Shown here piece after piece: positions 1 to 6,958 of a stretch of DNA of 19,230 nucleotides. Below the pieces are notes generated by a model. That model did no database searches, was not told the origin of the DNA, and worked only from the letters and a program-made list of their open reading frames with translations. Source of the DNA: CAYRNC01 sp964425645 (GTDB lineage Bacteria > Bacillota > Clostridia > Peptostreptococcales > Anaerovoracaceae); the NCBI GenBank assembly GCA_964425645.1, contig CAYRNC010000026.1, forward strand, positions 1 through 19,230, read 5' to 3'. How positions within the stretch are numbered: position 1 is the first letter of the stretch; every line of letters begins with the position of its first letter. A program made the position numbers and the translations under genes.

Positions 1-46
1 CGGTACTTGGCGGGTGACCGCCCGGGAGAATAGGTCCTTGCCGGTT
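1..46 (+). rRNA. rrf: 5S ribosomal RNA, 3' end only
   Basis: The first ~46 bases match the conserved 3' part of bacterial 5S rRNA: a GGTACTTGG segment, a short G/C hairpin (GCGGGTGACCGCCC), the GGGAGAATAGG loop-E/helix-IV region and a terminal TTGCCGG. The 5' portion lies outside the window, and the exact 3' end is uncertain by a few bases. It is followed immediately by a strong terminator, which is usual at the end of a 16S-23S-5S operon. No tRNA gene follows it here. Confidence 0.85.
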
Positions 47-51
47 TATGA

Positions 52-86
52 AAAACCACGCTTAATTTAAAGCGTGGTTTTCTAAT
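52..86 (+). terminator. Rho-independent terminator of the rRNA operon
   Basis: A perfect 12-bp stem (positions 52-63 paired with 70-81, arms AAAACCACGCTT and AAGCGTGGTTTT) closes a 6-nt loop and ends in a T run. It starts about six bases after the 5S rRNA end, so it should stop rRNA transcription. Confidence 0.9.
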
Positions 87-365
87 ATCGCTCATTTTGT
101 CGAAGATTGTTCAGTCGGCATGAAAAATTCCGTAATTCGGTTTCGTCTATTGAATTTCGCGATTTTAATGGTAAAATAAAAAATATCCCGATTTGACACA
201 ATGCCGAATTTGGAAGAACCTTTTATGGTGCAGGTGCCGCAGGATTTCCAAAACGACAGGTTTATGTGATAAACTGTGTAATATTTATTTTCAAATTCCC
301 CCCGGCAGATCACCATTCGGGCTTAAGTCATGATACATTTGTTGGTCTGTGAAAGGCGGTCAAAG
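87..365. other. Intergenic stretch with no clear gene
   Basis: About 280 bases between the rRNA terminator and the DUF5131-like gene. A closed 74-codon frame on the minus strand (92-316) has no recognisable domain and a poor ribosome binding site, so I do not call it. A TTGACA at about 194 has no good -10 partner at a normal distance. Nothing else is supported. Confidence 0.5.
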
Positions 366-1085
366 ATGTCCATGTGGAGTCCTTGGCGCGGGTGTCGCCG
401 CTGCAGCGAAGGATGCCGGTTTTGCTATATTCATAAAAGCGATGCCAGGCAAAACATTATAACAGATAAAATTATTAAAACCGATAATTTTTATGCACCG
501 CTTGAGAAAAAGAAAAACGGTGACTATAAAATGCGCTCCGGCACGGTTTATATCTGTTTTCAAAGTGATTTTTTGATTGAGGAAGCGGATGATTGGCGCA
601 GTGAATGCTGGGATATGATTCGTGAGCGTACAGACTGCCATTTTATTTTTCTTACGAAGCGCATCGAACGTTTTAGTGTATGCAAGCCGCCTAATTGGGA
701 AATGCGCTATGATAACATAACGATTGGTGTTTCCTGTGAAAACCAGCGGGCAGTTGATGAGCGCCTGCCCATTTTGTCTGTTCAGCCGCTGAAACATAGG
801 ATTGCCGTACTGCAGCCACTAATAGAGGCTGTTAATATTGAATCATATTTGTCGGGGGTTGATTCGGTAATCGTGGGAGGAGAATATGGGGCAGATGCTC
901 GTCCGTTGCATTATGAATGGGTGCTGGATTTACGCAGTCAATGTGTTAGGGCAAATGTGGGTTTTGAATTCAGGCAATGTGCGACGCACTTTAACATGAA
1001 CGGCAAGGATTATACCCTTCCGTATAATCAGCTCGGTAGGCAGGCGAAGCTTCTGGGAATAGACTTTAGTTCATTACGGGAATAA
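366..1085 (+). CDS. DUF5131 (phage Gp37/Gp68-like) family protein
   Basis: A 239-residue protein of the DUF5131 family, once named after phage Gp37/Gp68. The N-terminus carries the family's W-x-P-W-x-G-C signature followed by C-S-E-G-C-R-F-C, a CX3CX2C arrangement like that which binds the 4Fe-4S cluster in radical SAM enzymes. Later motifs include FLTKR (about residue 95-100), IGVSCENQ and VIVGGEYG, all typical of the family. No biochemical function is established to my knowledge. The start at 366 is chosen because AAAGGCGG lies six bases upstream and family members begin just before the tryptophan motif; an upstream in-frame ATG at 330 would add 12 unconserved residues. The gene stands alone, convergent with the cupin gene 23 bases away, with no clear terminator between them. 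Family assignment is fairly sure; function is unknown. Confidence 0.8.
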   Translation: MSMWSPWRGCRRCSEGCRFCYIHKSDARQNIITDKIIKTDNFYAPLEKKKNGDYKMRSGTVYICFQSDFLIEEADDWRSECWDMIRERTDCHFIFLTKRIERFSVCKPPNWEMRYDNITIGVSCENQRAVDERLPILSVQPLKHRIAVLQPLIEAVNIESYLSGVDSVIVGGEYGADARPLHYEWVLDLRSQCVRANVGFEFRQCATHFNMNGKDYTLPYNQLGRQAKLLGIDFSSLRE

Positions 1086-1108
1086 GGTGCCGATATTGGG
1101 GGCGCAAT

Positions 1109-1459
1109 TCACAGATCCGCGTTTTGCCCATATTGGTCGCCTATGTTAGGTGAGATAGTGACGAAAATGCTTAAGGTATTCATTCCCGTATTGTCAACCT
1201 GCATTTTTTCACGGCCGTCAACTTCGATAATTTCACCGGTTTTTAATGGGATGACAGTATTGTCGTCTATGATAAAGTCTGCATTACCCCTTAGTATCTG
1301 GACCAACAGTGCCGAATCCTCGTGTGTATGCCCCGGTAAAGCTGCTCCTTGCGCGATGTTTAGGACAAAAGCAATAACATGTTCATTCTTAAAGATGACT
1401 CGTTTTGCGATTCTATTCTTGGGATTAACGATGAATTCTTCAAAATTAAATTTCTGCAT
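1109..1459 (-). CDS. Small single-domain cupin protein
   Basis: A 116-residue protein made of one cupin beta-barrel. Motif 1 is visible as G-x5-H-T-H (His44, His46). In motif 2 the expected metal-binding histidine appears to be lysine (about Lys85, in REKMQVDN), and the motif-1 glutamate is not at its usual place. Metal binding may therefore be weak or different from typical cupins. Cupins range from enzymes to sugar or ligand binders, so no reaction can be named. The reading starts at ATG 1459, preceded by a purine-rich GAAAGAGAG, and a good sigma-A promoter lies about 70 bases further upstream. It has no operon partner. The fold is likely; the role is unknown. Confidence 0.75.
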   Translation of the reverse strand: MQKFNFEEFIVNPKNRIAKRVIFKNEHVIAFVLNIAQGAALPGHTHEDSALLVQILRGNADFIIDDNTVIPLKTGEIIEVDGREKMQVDNTGMNTLSIFVTISPNIGDQYGQNADL

Positions 1460-1537
1460 TTTACTCTCTTTCTGTTAAAAATCTCTGGGCTTGCCCTTTT
1501 AAGCGATCTTCCTCGGGAAATTCGTAGTTGTAGAGTT

Positions 1538-1567
1538 ATTATAATTGAGAGCGTCTGTTTTATGCAA
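1538..1567 (-). promoter_or_regulatory. Sigma-A promoter of the cupin gene
   Basis: On the minus strand, TTGCAT (1562-1567) and a perfect TATAAT (1538-1543) are separated by 18 bases. Predicted transcription starts near 1530, leaving a leader of about 70 nt before the cupin ATG. The leader holds two small stem-loops (GGGC/GCCC and TTCC/GGAA) of unknown importance. Confidence 0.65.
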
Positions 1568-1619
1568 CAAATTTCTTTAATTTAGCGGTTAGATTGTTTT
1601 TTGTTGTTCCGATTCCATG

Positions 1620-1653
1620 AAAAAAGGCAACGGGTCATAAAAAATCCGCTGCC
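1620..1653 (-). terminator. Terminator of the alcohol dehydrogenase gene
   Basis: Read on the minus strand, GGCAGCGG (1646-1653) pairs with CCGTTGCC (1626-1633), 8 bp with one G-U pair, around a 12-nt loop, followed by six T residues. It lies about 40 bases after the adh stop codon. Confidence 0.8.
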
Positions 1654-1691
1654 CGGTTAAAATCCTTACCGCCTGTTCTTAACACATATAA

Positions 1692-2759
1692 TTAATCATC
1701 ATAGGCGAAAATGACTAATGGTTTAATAAGGTCGGCCGGTTTATCTTTCATAAGCTGCAATGCCTCAGGTATTTTATCGAACCCTTCAAATTTATGCGTC
1801 AGCATGCCTGAAACGTTTAGTCTTCCATGCATAATCATATTGGCAAGTCTTTCTGTGCGCATACGTCCTGCCGGCATCAATCCTCCCACTATTTTAATAT
1901 GGCCCATTCCGACTCCCCATGCTTCCCGGGGTATCCTTACATAATCACCACTGCCCAGGTAGTTAACATTACCGATAACTCCGCCGGGTTTAACAGATTT
2001 AACCGCCTCGATGAAAGTGTCCACATTTCCGCCTGCTACAATAACCTTATCCACGCCTTTGCCTTTAGTAAGTTCTCTTACCTGAACATCGATGGCGCCA
2101 TTTTTATAGCTTATAATATCCGTTGCACCAAACTCTTTTGCCAAGGCAACACAATTCGGTCTCTTTCCGACAGCTAAAATTCTGCCGGCTCCTTTGAGTG
2201 CCGCACCGGCAACTGCCATAAGGCCGACAGGGCCTATACCTATAACCAATACATCTTCTCCATAGGTCACTTCTGCAAGTTCGACACCATGAAATCCTGT
2301 TGGTACCATGTCGCTGATCATTGTTGCCTGAGCCAGATCCATACCTTCTGGAAGCAATGCCAGGTTCGCATCGGCTTCATTAACATGAAAAAGCTCTGCA
2401 AATACACCATCTTTAAAGTTTGAAAACTTCCATCCACCGAGGGCTCCCCCCGAATGCATTGCAAATCCCCGCTGAGCCTCTAAGGAACCCCAATCGGGAG
2501 TGATTGCGGGTACAAGCACTTTGTCTCCGGCTTTGAAATCTTTTACCGATTCCCCAACCTCTACGATTTGGCCAACTGCCTCATGCCCAAGAATCATATC
2601 CGTTCTTTCACCTACAGCCCCCTCATATACGGTATGTATGTCCGATGTACATGGAGCTACGGCCAACGGACGGCATATCGCATCTAGCGGCCCGCATTTC
2701 GGTGCATCTTTTTCTACCCAACCCGTTTCACCTATTTTCTTCATCGCAAAGCCTTTCAT
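1692..2759 (-). CDS. adh: NADP-dependent secondary (isopropanol) alcohol dehydrogenase, zinc type
   Basis: A 355-residue medium-chain zinc alcohol dehydrogenase that closely resembles the Clostridium beijerinckii and Thermoanaerobacter secondary alcohol dehydrogenases, which interconvert ketones such as acetone with secondary alcohols using NADP(H). The catalytic zinc ligands Cys37, His59 and Asp150 and neighbouring Glu60 fall at the same residue numbers as in the Clostridium enzyme. The Rossmann motif GIGPVG is at 174-179. Gly198, Arg200 and Tyr218, linked to NADP preference in that enzyme, are present, with Lys199 replacing Ser. The four-cysteine structural zinc loop is absent, as in that family. 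The start has AGGAGG at 2767-2772. The gene is monocistronic, with its own sigma-A promoter and terminator. The physiological substrate could be another short ketone or aldehyde. Confidence 0.92.
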   Translation of the reverse strand: MKGFAMKKIGETGWVEKDAPKCGPLDAICRPLAVAPCTSDIHTVYEGAVGERTDMILGHEAVGQIVEVGESVKDFKAGDKVLVPAITPDWGSLEAQRGFAMHSGGALGGWKFSNFKDGVFAELFHVNEADANLALLPEGMDLAQATMISDMVPTGFHGVELAEVTYGEDVLVIGIGPVGLMAVAGAALKGAGRILAVGKRPNCVALAKEFGATDIISYKNGAIDVQVRELTKGKGVDKVIVAGGNVDTFIEAVKSVKPGGVIGNVNYLGSGDYVRIPREAWGVGMGHIKIVGGLMPAGRMRTERLANMIMHGRLNVSGMLTHKFEGFDKIPEALQLMKDKPADLIKPLVIFAYDD

Positions 2760-2803
2760 TCTAATACCTCCTCTATTGTTGTTAAAGTATTAACTTCCCC
2801 TTA

Positions 2804-2832
2804 GTTATAACAACCAATGAAGACACTGTCAA
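2804..2832 (-). promoter_or_regulatory. Sigma-A promoter of the alcohol dehydrogenase gene
   Basis: A consensus TTGACA (2827-2832) and TATAAC (2804-2809) are exactly 17 bases apart on the minus strand. The predicted start site is near 2797, giving a leader of about 38 nt that contains the AGGAGG. Confidence 0.8.
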
Positions 2833-2937
2833 TGTATTTCGACTAATCTAACAAATATGTCCATAATGGTTTTTAACTATAATATGTTTTGAGGTTGAAA
2901 GTTGAGGCTTTTCAGCATGAATCCCTTTTGACCCCTT

Positions 2938-2951
2938 TGTCATATATGACA
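2938..2951. promoter_or_regulatory. Perfect 14-bp palindrome, possible operator
   Basis: TGTCATATATGACA is a perfect inverted repeat in the intergenic region between the divergent adh and the cytidylate-kinase-like gene. Its left half GTCATATA recurs at 2969-2976, exactly 30 bp (about three helical turns) downstream. The size and symmetry suit a dimeric regulator, for example of the Crp/Fnr type, but the site does not match a consensus I can name. Which of the two genes it would control is unclear. Confidence 0.4.
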
Positions 2952-3002
2952 GAATCTGTTTCCATTTCGTCATATAATTAATTTATGGGGCATGGCAATA
3001 CC

Positions 3003-3031
3003 TTGCTTGATTTTGAACTTTATGCTACAAT
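3003..3031 (+). promoter_or_regulatory. Promoter of the cytidylate-kinase-like gene
   Basis: TTGCTT (3003-3008) and TACAAT (3026-3031) are separated by 17 bases. Transcription should start near 3038, just ahead of a strong GGAGGGG ribosome binding site at 3049-3055. Confidence 0.6.
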
Positions 3032-3060
3032 TTAGATAATTCAAAAAAGGAGGGGTATAC

Positions 3061-3666
3061 ATGGATAAGAATAATTTGATAATTACTATCGGAAGACAGT
3101 ACGGGAGCGGGGGAATTGAAGTAGGAAGAAGGCTTTCTGAATTGCTTGATATCCCATGCTATGATAAGGAATTAGCGGAGCGTGCAGCACAAAAAAGTAA
3201 GATTAATGAAAAGTTTTTCCGCGAATACGACGAAAAGATTATCCGCAGCCTCTACTATTTCGGTGCAGATGAATATGACGCCACCATCATGCCCCAAAGT
3301 CAGGAATTGTTTCAGGCGCAGGCTGAAGCCATACGCTCCATTGCCGAAGACGAGTCCTGCATTTTTATAGGAAGATGCGCAGATTTAGTGCTAAAAGATT
3401 TTCCAAACTGCATAAATGTATTTCTTCATGCATCGAGGGACTATAGGATAAAAAGAATGGTTGAGGTATACGGGGTCCCTACCGGGGAAGTTGATGCCAT
3501 AATGAATAAAATTGATAAGCAGCGCCAAAAATATCACAACGTTTTTTCCGATAAAAAATGGAACGATATAAGTATTTATCACTTGACTGTGGACAGCGGA
3601 TGGCTGGGGATGGAGAAGACCGCAAAATTAATTTACGATTATGCAAAATTGGTAGTACCGAATTAA
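3061..3666 (+). CDS. Cytidylate kinase-like family protein
   Basis: A 201-residue P-loop protein of the cytidylate kinase-like family common in Clostridia. The nucleotide-binding loop is the unusual G-R-Q-Y-G-S-G-G at about residues 11-18, lacking the canonical GK[ST], as is typical of this family. Further family features are YDKEL after the first helix, FIGRCAD near residue 103, and the arginine-rich RDYRIKRM. By homology it should phosphorylate a nucleoside monophosphate, but substrate and role are unproven for this branch; the canonical Cmk is a different, longer protein. GGAGGGG lies five bases before the ATG. The gene is flanked by its own promoter and a terminator and is therefore probably monocistronic. 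Confidence 0.8.
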   Translation: MDKNNLIITIGRQYGSGGIEVGRRLSELLDIPCYDKELAERAAQKSKINEKFFREYDEKIIRSLYYFGADEYDATIMPQSQELFQAQAEAIRSIAEDESCIFIGRCADLVLKDFPNCINVFLHASRDYRIKRMVEVYGVPTGEVDAIMNKIDKQRQKYHNVFSDKKWNDISIYHLTVDSGWLGMEKTAKLIYDYAKLVVPN

Positions 3667-3764
3667 CGATTTGCCGTCCGCGAAGATCAGCAGTAAAAAT
3701 ACATATTTATAGGATTATTTAAAATTATTCATACAATCATATTAAAAATTTACATATCTTTATT

Positions 3765-3787
3765 GCCGTCCGCAATGGGCGGCTTTT
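3765..3787 (+). terminator. Terminator after the cytidylate-kinase-like gene
   Basis: GCCGTCC (3765-3771) pairs with GGGCGGC (3777-3783), 7 bp with one G-U pair, over a 5-nt loop, followed by TTTT. It lies 99 bases past the stop codon. The upstream arm repeats an 11-nt sequence found just after the stop codon (3671-3681). Confidence 0.7.
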
Positions 3788-3864
3788 AATATTGGACTTT
3801 GGCTGTATCGTTGAAATTGACGGCAGAAGGCATTTGGTGTAACGTCTATTTTGAAAACAGACAC

Positions 3865-3954
3865 TTAAGCAGTTAAAGTATTAATAAAGTGTTAAGAAAT
3901 TCAGCCTCCTTTTGTTAAGAATTGCAAGGTATTCTTTTCTATGGTTAAGTTAAC
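3865..3954 (+). promoter_or_regulatory. TTAA-repeat region upstream of the response regulator
   Basis: TTAA occurs at 3865, 3873, 3881, 3892, 3915, 3945 and 3950, and GTTAAG three times (3891, 3914, 3944). The first three are 8 bp apart and the fourth 11 bp further. OmpR/PhoB-type regulators bind direct repeats with about 10-11 bp spacing, so this may be an autoregulatory region, but low GC content alone produces many TTAA. A weak promoter candidate is TTGAAA (3851-3856) with TAAAGT 17 bases later. The rest of 3788-3969 shows nothing else. Confidence 0.3.
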
Positions 3955-3998
3955 TAATTAAAAGGAGAAATGTTTTATGTATAAAGGAGAACAGCATA

Positions 3999-4685
3999 AT
4001 GAATATTTTGGTCTGCGACGATGATAAAGAAATAGTAGACGCCATTGGGATCTATTTAAAAAACGAAGGCTACAATGTCTTAAAGGCTTATGACGGCTTT
4101 GGGGCTTTGAAAACATTGCGTAATGAGGAAATCCATTTGATCCTTATGGATATAATGATGCCTGTGTTAGACGGAATGCAAGCGACTATGAAAATACGGC
4201 AGGAAAAGAATGTTCCCATAATCATGCTTTCGGCAAAATCTGAGGATTACGATAAAATAACGGGCCTCAATGCAGGTGCGGATGATTATATAACAAAGCC
4301 GTTTAATCCGCTGGAACTGGTGGCAAGAGTGAAATCCCATCTTCGAAGGTATGTAGATTTAGGAAGTCTTGATAAAAAAACAGATGTTTATAAATCAGGA
4401 GGCCTGGTCGTAGATGACGGTGCTAAAACGGTGTATTTGAATGGTGAACAGGTGCTTGTCACTCCTATTGAATATGGAATTTTAAAGTTTTTAACAATGA
4501 ATGCGGGAAAAGTATTTTCCATAGGACAGATATATGAGGAGGTATGGAAGGAAGCAGCCTACAGTCCGGAAAATACTGTTGCAGTGCACATTAGGCGCAT
4601 TCGGGAAAAGATTGAAATCAATCCGAAGGAGCCAAGATATTTAAAGGTGGTGTGGGGAATTGGATATAGAATTGAAAAAATATGA
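3999..4685 (+). CDS. OmpR/PhoB-family response regulator
   Basis: A 228-residue two-component response regulator. The receiver domain (about 1-115) has acidic residues Asp7-Asp9, phospho-acceptor Asp51 in LILMD, Ser78 and Lys100 in ITKPF. A winged-helix DNA-binding domain (about 130-228) ends with the usual VAVHIRRIREKI...VVWGIGYRI. It should be phosphorylated by the sensor kinase encoded directly downstream and then bind DNA; the architecture resembles VanR-like and other Clostridia regulators. The start is set by AAAGGAGAA just upstream. An upstream four-codon frame with its own ribosome binding site (3970-3984) may affect translation. The stop codon lies within the start region of the kinase, a 26-base overlap that suggests translational coupling. 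Confidence 0.95.
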   Translation: MNILVCDDDKEIVDAIGIYLKNEGYNVLKAYDGFGALKTLRNEEIHLILMDIMMPVLDGMQATMKIRQEKNVPIIMLSAKSEDYDKITGLNAGADDYITKPFNPLELVARVKSHLRRYVDLGSLDKKTDVYKSGGLVVDDGAKTVYLNGEQVLVTPIEYGILKFLTMNAGKVFSIGQIYEEVWKEAAYSPENTVAVHIRRIREKIEINPKEPRYLKVVWGIGYRIEKI

Positions 4686-5727
4686 TAAAGGGAGAGGGCT
4701 GTATATTTCTGCCTATGTTATATGTGTTATATTTTTTGTCGCTTCAATTACGGCAGGTTCAATGGGTTTAAAATCTGTTTCCGGCTTGACGCATATCGGC
4801 ATCAATATAGAGGATGTTCTGTTTTGTTCAAATTATGCAGAAACTAACGCTATGCTATGGGACTTTGAAGATAAGTTCGATAAAACTATCCGTTTGATGG
4901 AGCATTTTAAGAATGAAGATTACATAAATAGCGGGAAGACCCTGAATCAAAATCTTATCAGATCCCGGATCGAATCTCTGTACTATGAGGCTAAATATAA
5001 TTACGGTAGGGAAGGTTTTGAAAAAATTTACGGTGAATCCTACAGCGACCCTGTTGGGCAGAAACATTTTGAATCGGATTATGCAGATGAAATAACCAGA
5101 ATCAAGGAGGACCTTATCGCGGAGGACTTAAGTGCCTTTGAAAGAATAAAAAAAGATCTTGATCAGGCTGAGGGTTTTTTATACTATGCCGCAAACGACG
5201 CCAATACGATAACTAATCTTTCTGGGACGAATACAGGCAAGAACAGGAATGAGGATGCAAATGCAACAGGCGTGCACGAGAATCCGATATTTGACAGTCA
5301 TCTTTTTATAAATATGGCGAGTAAGGGCGAGTATGTGATCTGTGAAAACGGTCGGTTTATCAAAACAAATTTAAGCTCAGAACCGCTTTTTTTGTGTACG
5401 GAGGATGATGGATATTTAATGGATCGCTTTAACTGCCGACAAGATTCGGATCTAAAAGTATATTTCGCTTTCGCAGACGGTTATCTGGCCGACAAAGAAA
5501 AGTTGTTCCAAGAGGCCAGAAAAAGGGTTGCCGGGTGGATTTCCATTGTATCCGCATTTGCGCTGATCACTGTTTTGTCCTTTGTTTTTCTTATTGTAAT
5601 GGCCGGAAGAAAAGATGCCGAGGGCAAACGAACGGCTTATAGAATCGATAAGGTGTTTACGGAGTTTCAATTGCTCGTTATATCCTTATGTTTTTTAGGC
5701 GGGGGATTTCTTTTATGGGGATTTTAG
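4660..5727 (+). CDS. Sensor histidine kinase, N-terminal sensory part (frame ends early)
   Basis: A 355-residue frame forming the input half of a membrane sensor. It has a transmembrane helix at about 14-35, a large extracytoplasmic region (about 36-285) rich in charged residues that I do not recognise, and two hydrophobic segments near 286-312 and 330-352. The frame then stops at TAG 5725-5727. There is no catalytic domain. The segment AGRKDAEGKRTAYRIDKVFTE between the last helices resembles the juxtamembrane part of full-length Clostridia kinases of the VanS-like type, and the missing remainder is found in the -1 frame that follows. The start is TTG 4660, supported by AAGGTGG nine bases upstream; TTG 4672 is an alternative, and no ATG exists before the first helix. 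It could be a frameshifted pseudogene half, a programmed-frameshift product, or a separate sensory subunit. Confidence 0.75.
   Translation: MDIELKKYDKGRGLYISAYVICVIFFVASITAGSMGLKSVSGLTHIGINIEDVLFCSNYAETNAMLWDFEDKFDKTIRLMEHFKNEDYINSGKTLNQNLIRSRIESLYYEAKYNYGREGFEKIYGESYSDPVGQKHFESDYADEITRIKEDLIAEDLSAFERIKKDLDQAEGFLYYAANDANTITNLSGTNTGKNRNEDANATGVHENPIFDSHLFINMASKGEYVICENGRFIKTNLSSEPLFLCTEDDGYLMDRFNCRQDSDLKVYFAFADGYLADKEKLFQEARKRVAGWISIVSAFALITVLSFVFLIVMAGRKDAEGKRTAYRIDKVFTEFQLLVISLCFLGGGFLLWGF
5691..5697 (+). other. Possible -1 frameshift site T TTT TTA
   Basis: The heptamer T TTT TTA lies in the zero frame of the upstream kinase part (codons TGT TTT TTA), the exact arrangement of classical -1 slippery sites. 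A -1 slip here would enter the downstream kinase frame without meeting a stop. A short pairing GGCGG (5698-5702) with CCGCC (5760-5764) is possible, but no strong stem-loop or upstream stimulatory Shine-Dalgarno is obvious. A one-base loss in the T6 or G5 run would give the same frame relation. Confidence 0.35.
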
Positions 5728-6938
5728 CGAACAATATGCGTTATGATGTCAACTTAATGCCGCCTGTAAAAGCTGCGGCGCTGTTGCAAATGGCGGGAGG
5801 AATCTTGACAGGTTCGTCGGCGGCTGCTTTAGGGTTGATATTTGTTCTGTCCTGTATAAGAAATATAAAGTCCGGCAGGTTTATTAAAAACTCCCTGCTA
5901 TTTATTGTGTTTTCATCAATATTTTCCGGAATAAAATCCGTATATCGCAGCAGAGGTCTAATGACAAAAGTAATTATTTCAGCGATCGGTCTGTGTTTAC
6001 TCTCGGCCACCGTGTTTGGCGCTGTGTTGGCAATAGCATTGGTTTTTATATTTGCTCCGAAATGGATAAGGAAATACGAAAATATTAAAACAGGGATTGA
6101 TGAGGTGAAAAACGGAAATCTGTTATATGAAATTCCAATCGAAGGCGACAGCGAATTGGATGAACTTGCAAAAGGGATAAATCAAATTTCTGACGCTTCG
6201 TATAAAGCCATACAAAATGAACTTAAGAACCAAAGATTGAAGACGGATCTGATTTCCAACGTATCTCATGATTTAAAAACCCCTTTGACATCCATTATAA
6301 CTTATATAGATCTTTTAAAAAAGGAAAGTCTTCAAAATGAAAATGCAACGCGATACCTTGACGTGGTGGAACAAAAAAGCCTGCGATTGAAAAAGCTTAC
6401 AGATGATCTCTTCGATGCGGCAAAAGCATCAAGCGGCGCAATTTCGGTAAAGCTAGAAACTGTTGATATGCTATCTTTGATAAACCAGGGCCTTGGTGAG
6501 ATGGCCGAAAAAATTGAAAGCTCAGGTCTGAGCTTCGTTGTAAATGCAAAGCAAGAAAAGTATAGCGTTTTGGCAGATGGACAATTGCTTTGGCGTGTAC
6601 TTGAAAACTTACTAAGTAACGTATTAAAATATTCTTTGCAAGGATCCAGGGTATATATAGATCTGAAGGAAACAGCGGGCATTAATGGGGGTAGTGAACA
6701 AATATTGCTGGAAATCAAAAATATTTCGAAAACCGAATTAAATATCAGCACCGACGAGCTCATGGAAAGATTTAAAAGAGGGGATGAATCAAGAGCGACA
6801 GAGGGAAGCGGGTTGGGCCTGTCAATTGCGAGAGATCTGGTGATTCTTCAAAATGGATGGTTTGAATTAAAAATCGACGGCGATCTGTTCAAGGTTACTG
6901 TTATGTTGACCAAATCGTTACAGCAGGTTAGAAGTTAA
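5715..6938 (+). CDS. Sensor histidine kinase, HAMP and catalytic part
   Basis: Contains the transmitter half of the kinase, 407 residues if begun at ATG 5715. Two or more membrane segments (about 30-46 and 88-114) are followed by a HAMP domain (about 116-170). The H-box NVSHDLKTP has phospho-acceptor His185. The N-box LENLLSNVLKYS has Asn298 and Asn302, and the G2 box is EGSGLGLS (about 363-370). The usual DxGxG G1 box is replaced by IKNISKTELN, as in a common Clostridia kinase group, so this is not in itself a defect. GGGGG at 5701-5705 may act as ribosome binding site for ATG 5715; ATG 5688 has none. The frame overlaps the upstream part, and its first membrane segments read like the direct continuation of that protein, so one kinase of about 750 residues is the likely ancestral form. 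Confidence 0.85.
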   Translation: MGILANNMRYDVNLMPPVKAAALLQMAGGILTGSSAAALGLIFVLSCIRNIKSGRFIKNSLLFIVFSSIFSGIKSVYRSRGLMTKVIISAIGLCLLSATVFGAVLAIALVFIFAPKWIRKYENIKTGIDEVKNGNLLYEIPIEGDSELDELAKGINQISDASYKAIQNELKNQRLKTDLISNVSHDLKTPLTSIITYIDLLKKESLQNENATRYLDVVEQKSLRLKKLTDDLFDAAKASSGAISVKLETVDMLSLINQGLGEMAEKIESSGLSFVVNAKQEKYSVLADGQLLWRVLENLLSNVLKYSLQGSRVYIDLKETAGINGGSEQILLEIKNISKTELNISTDELMERFKRGDESRATEGSGLGLSIARDLVILQNGWFELKIDGDLFKVTVMLTKSLQQVRS

Positions 6939-6958
6939 GTGTTGTCACAGATATTTTC

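Noticed and set aside
92..316. A 74-codon minus-strand frame after the rRNA terminator
   Set aside because: No family recognised and no convincing ribosome binding site or promoter; the composition is that of A/T-rich spacer DNA.
6735..6820. Missing DxGxG (G1) box in the histidine kinase as a sign of inactivity
   Set aside because: The KNIS-type replacement before the EGSGLGL box is typical of a large group of Clostridia kinases, so it does not by itself imply loss of function.
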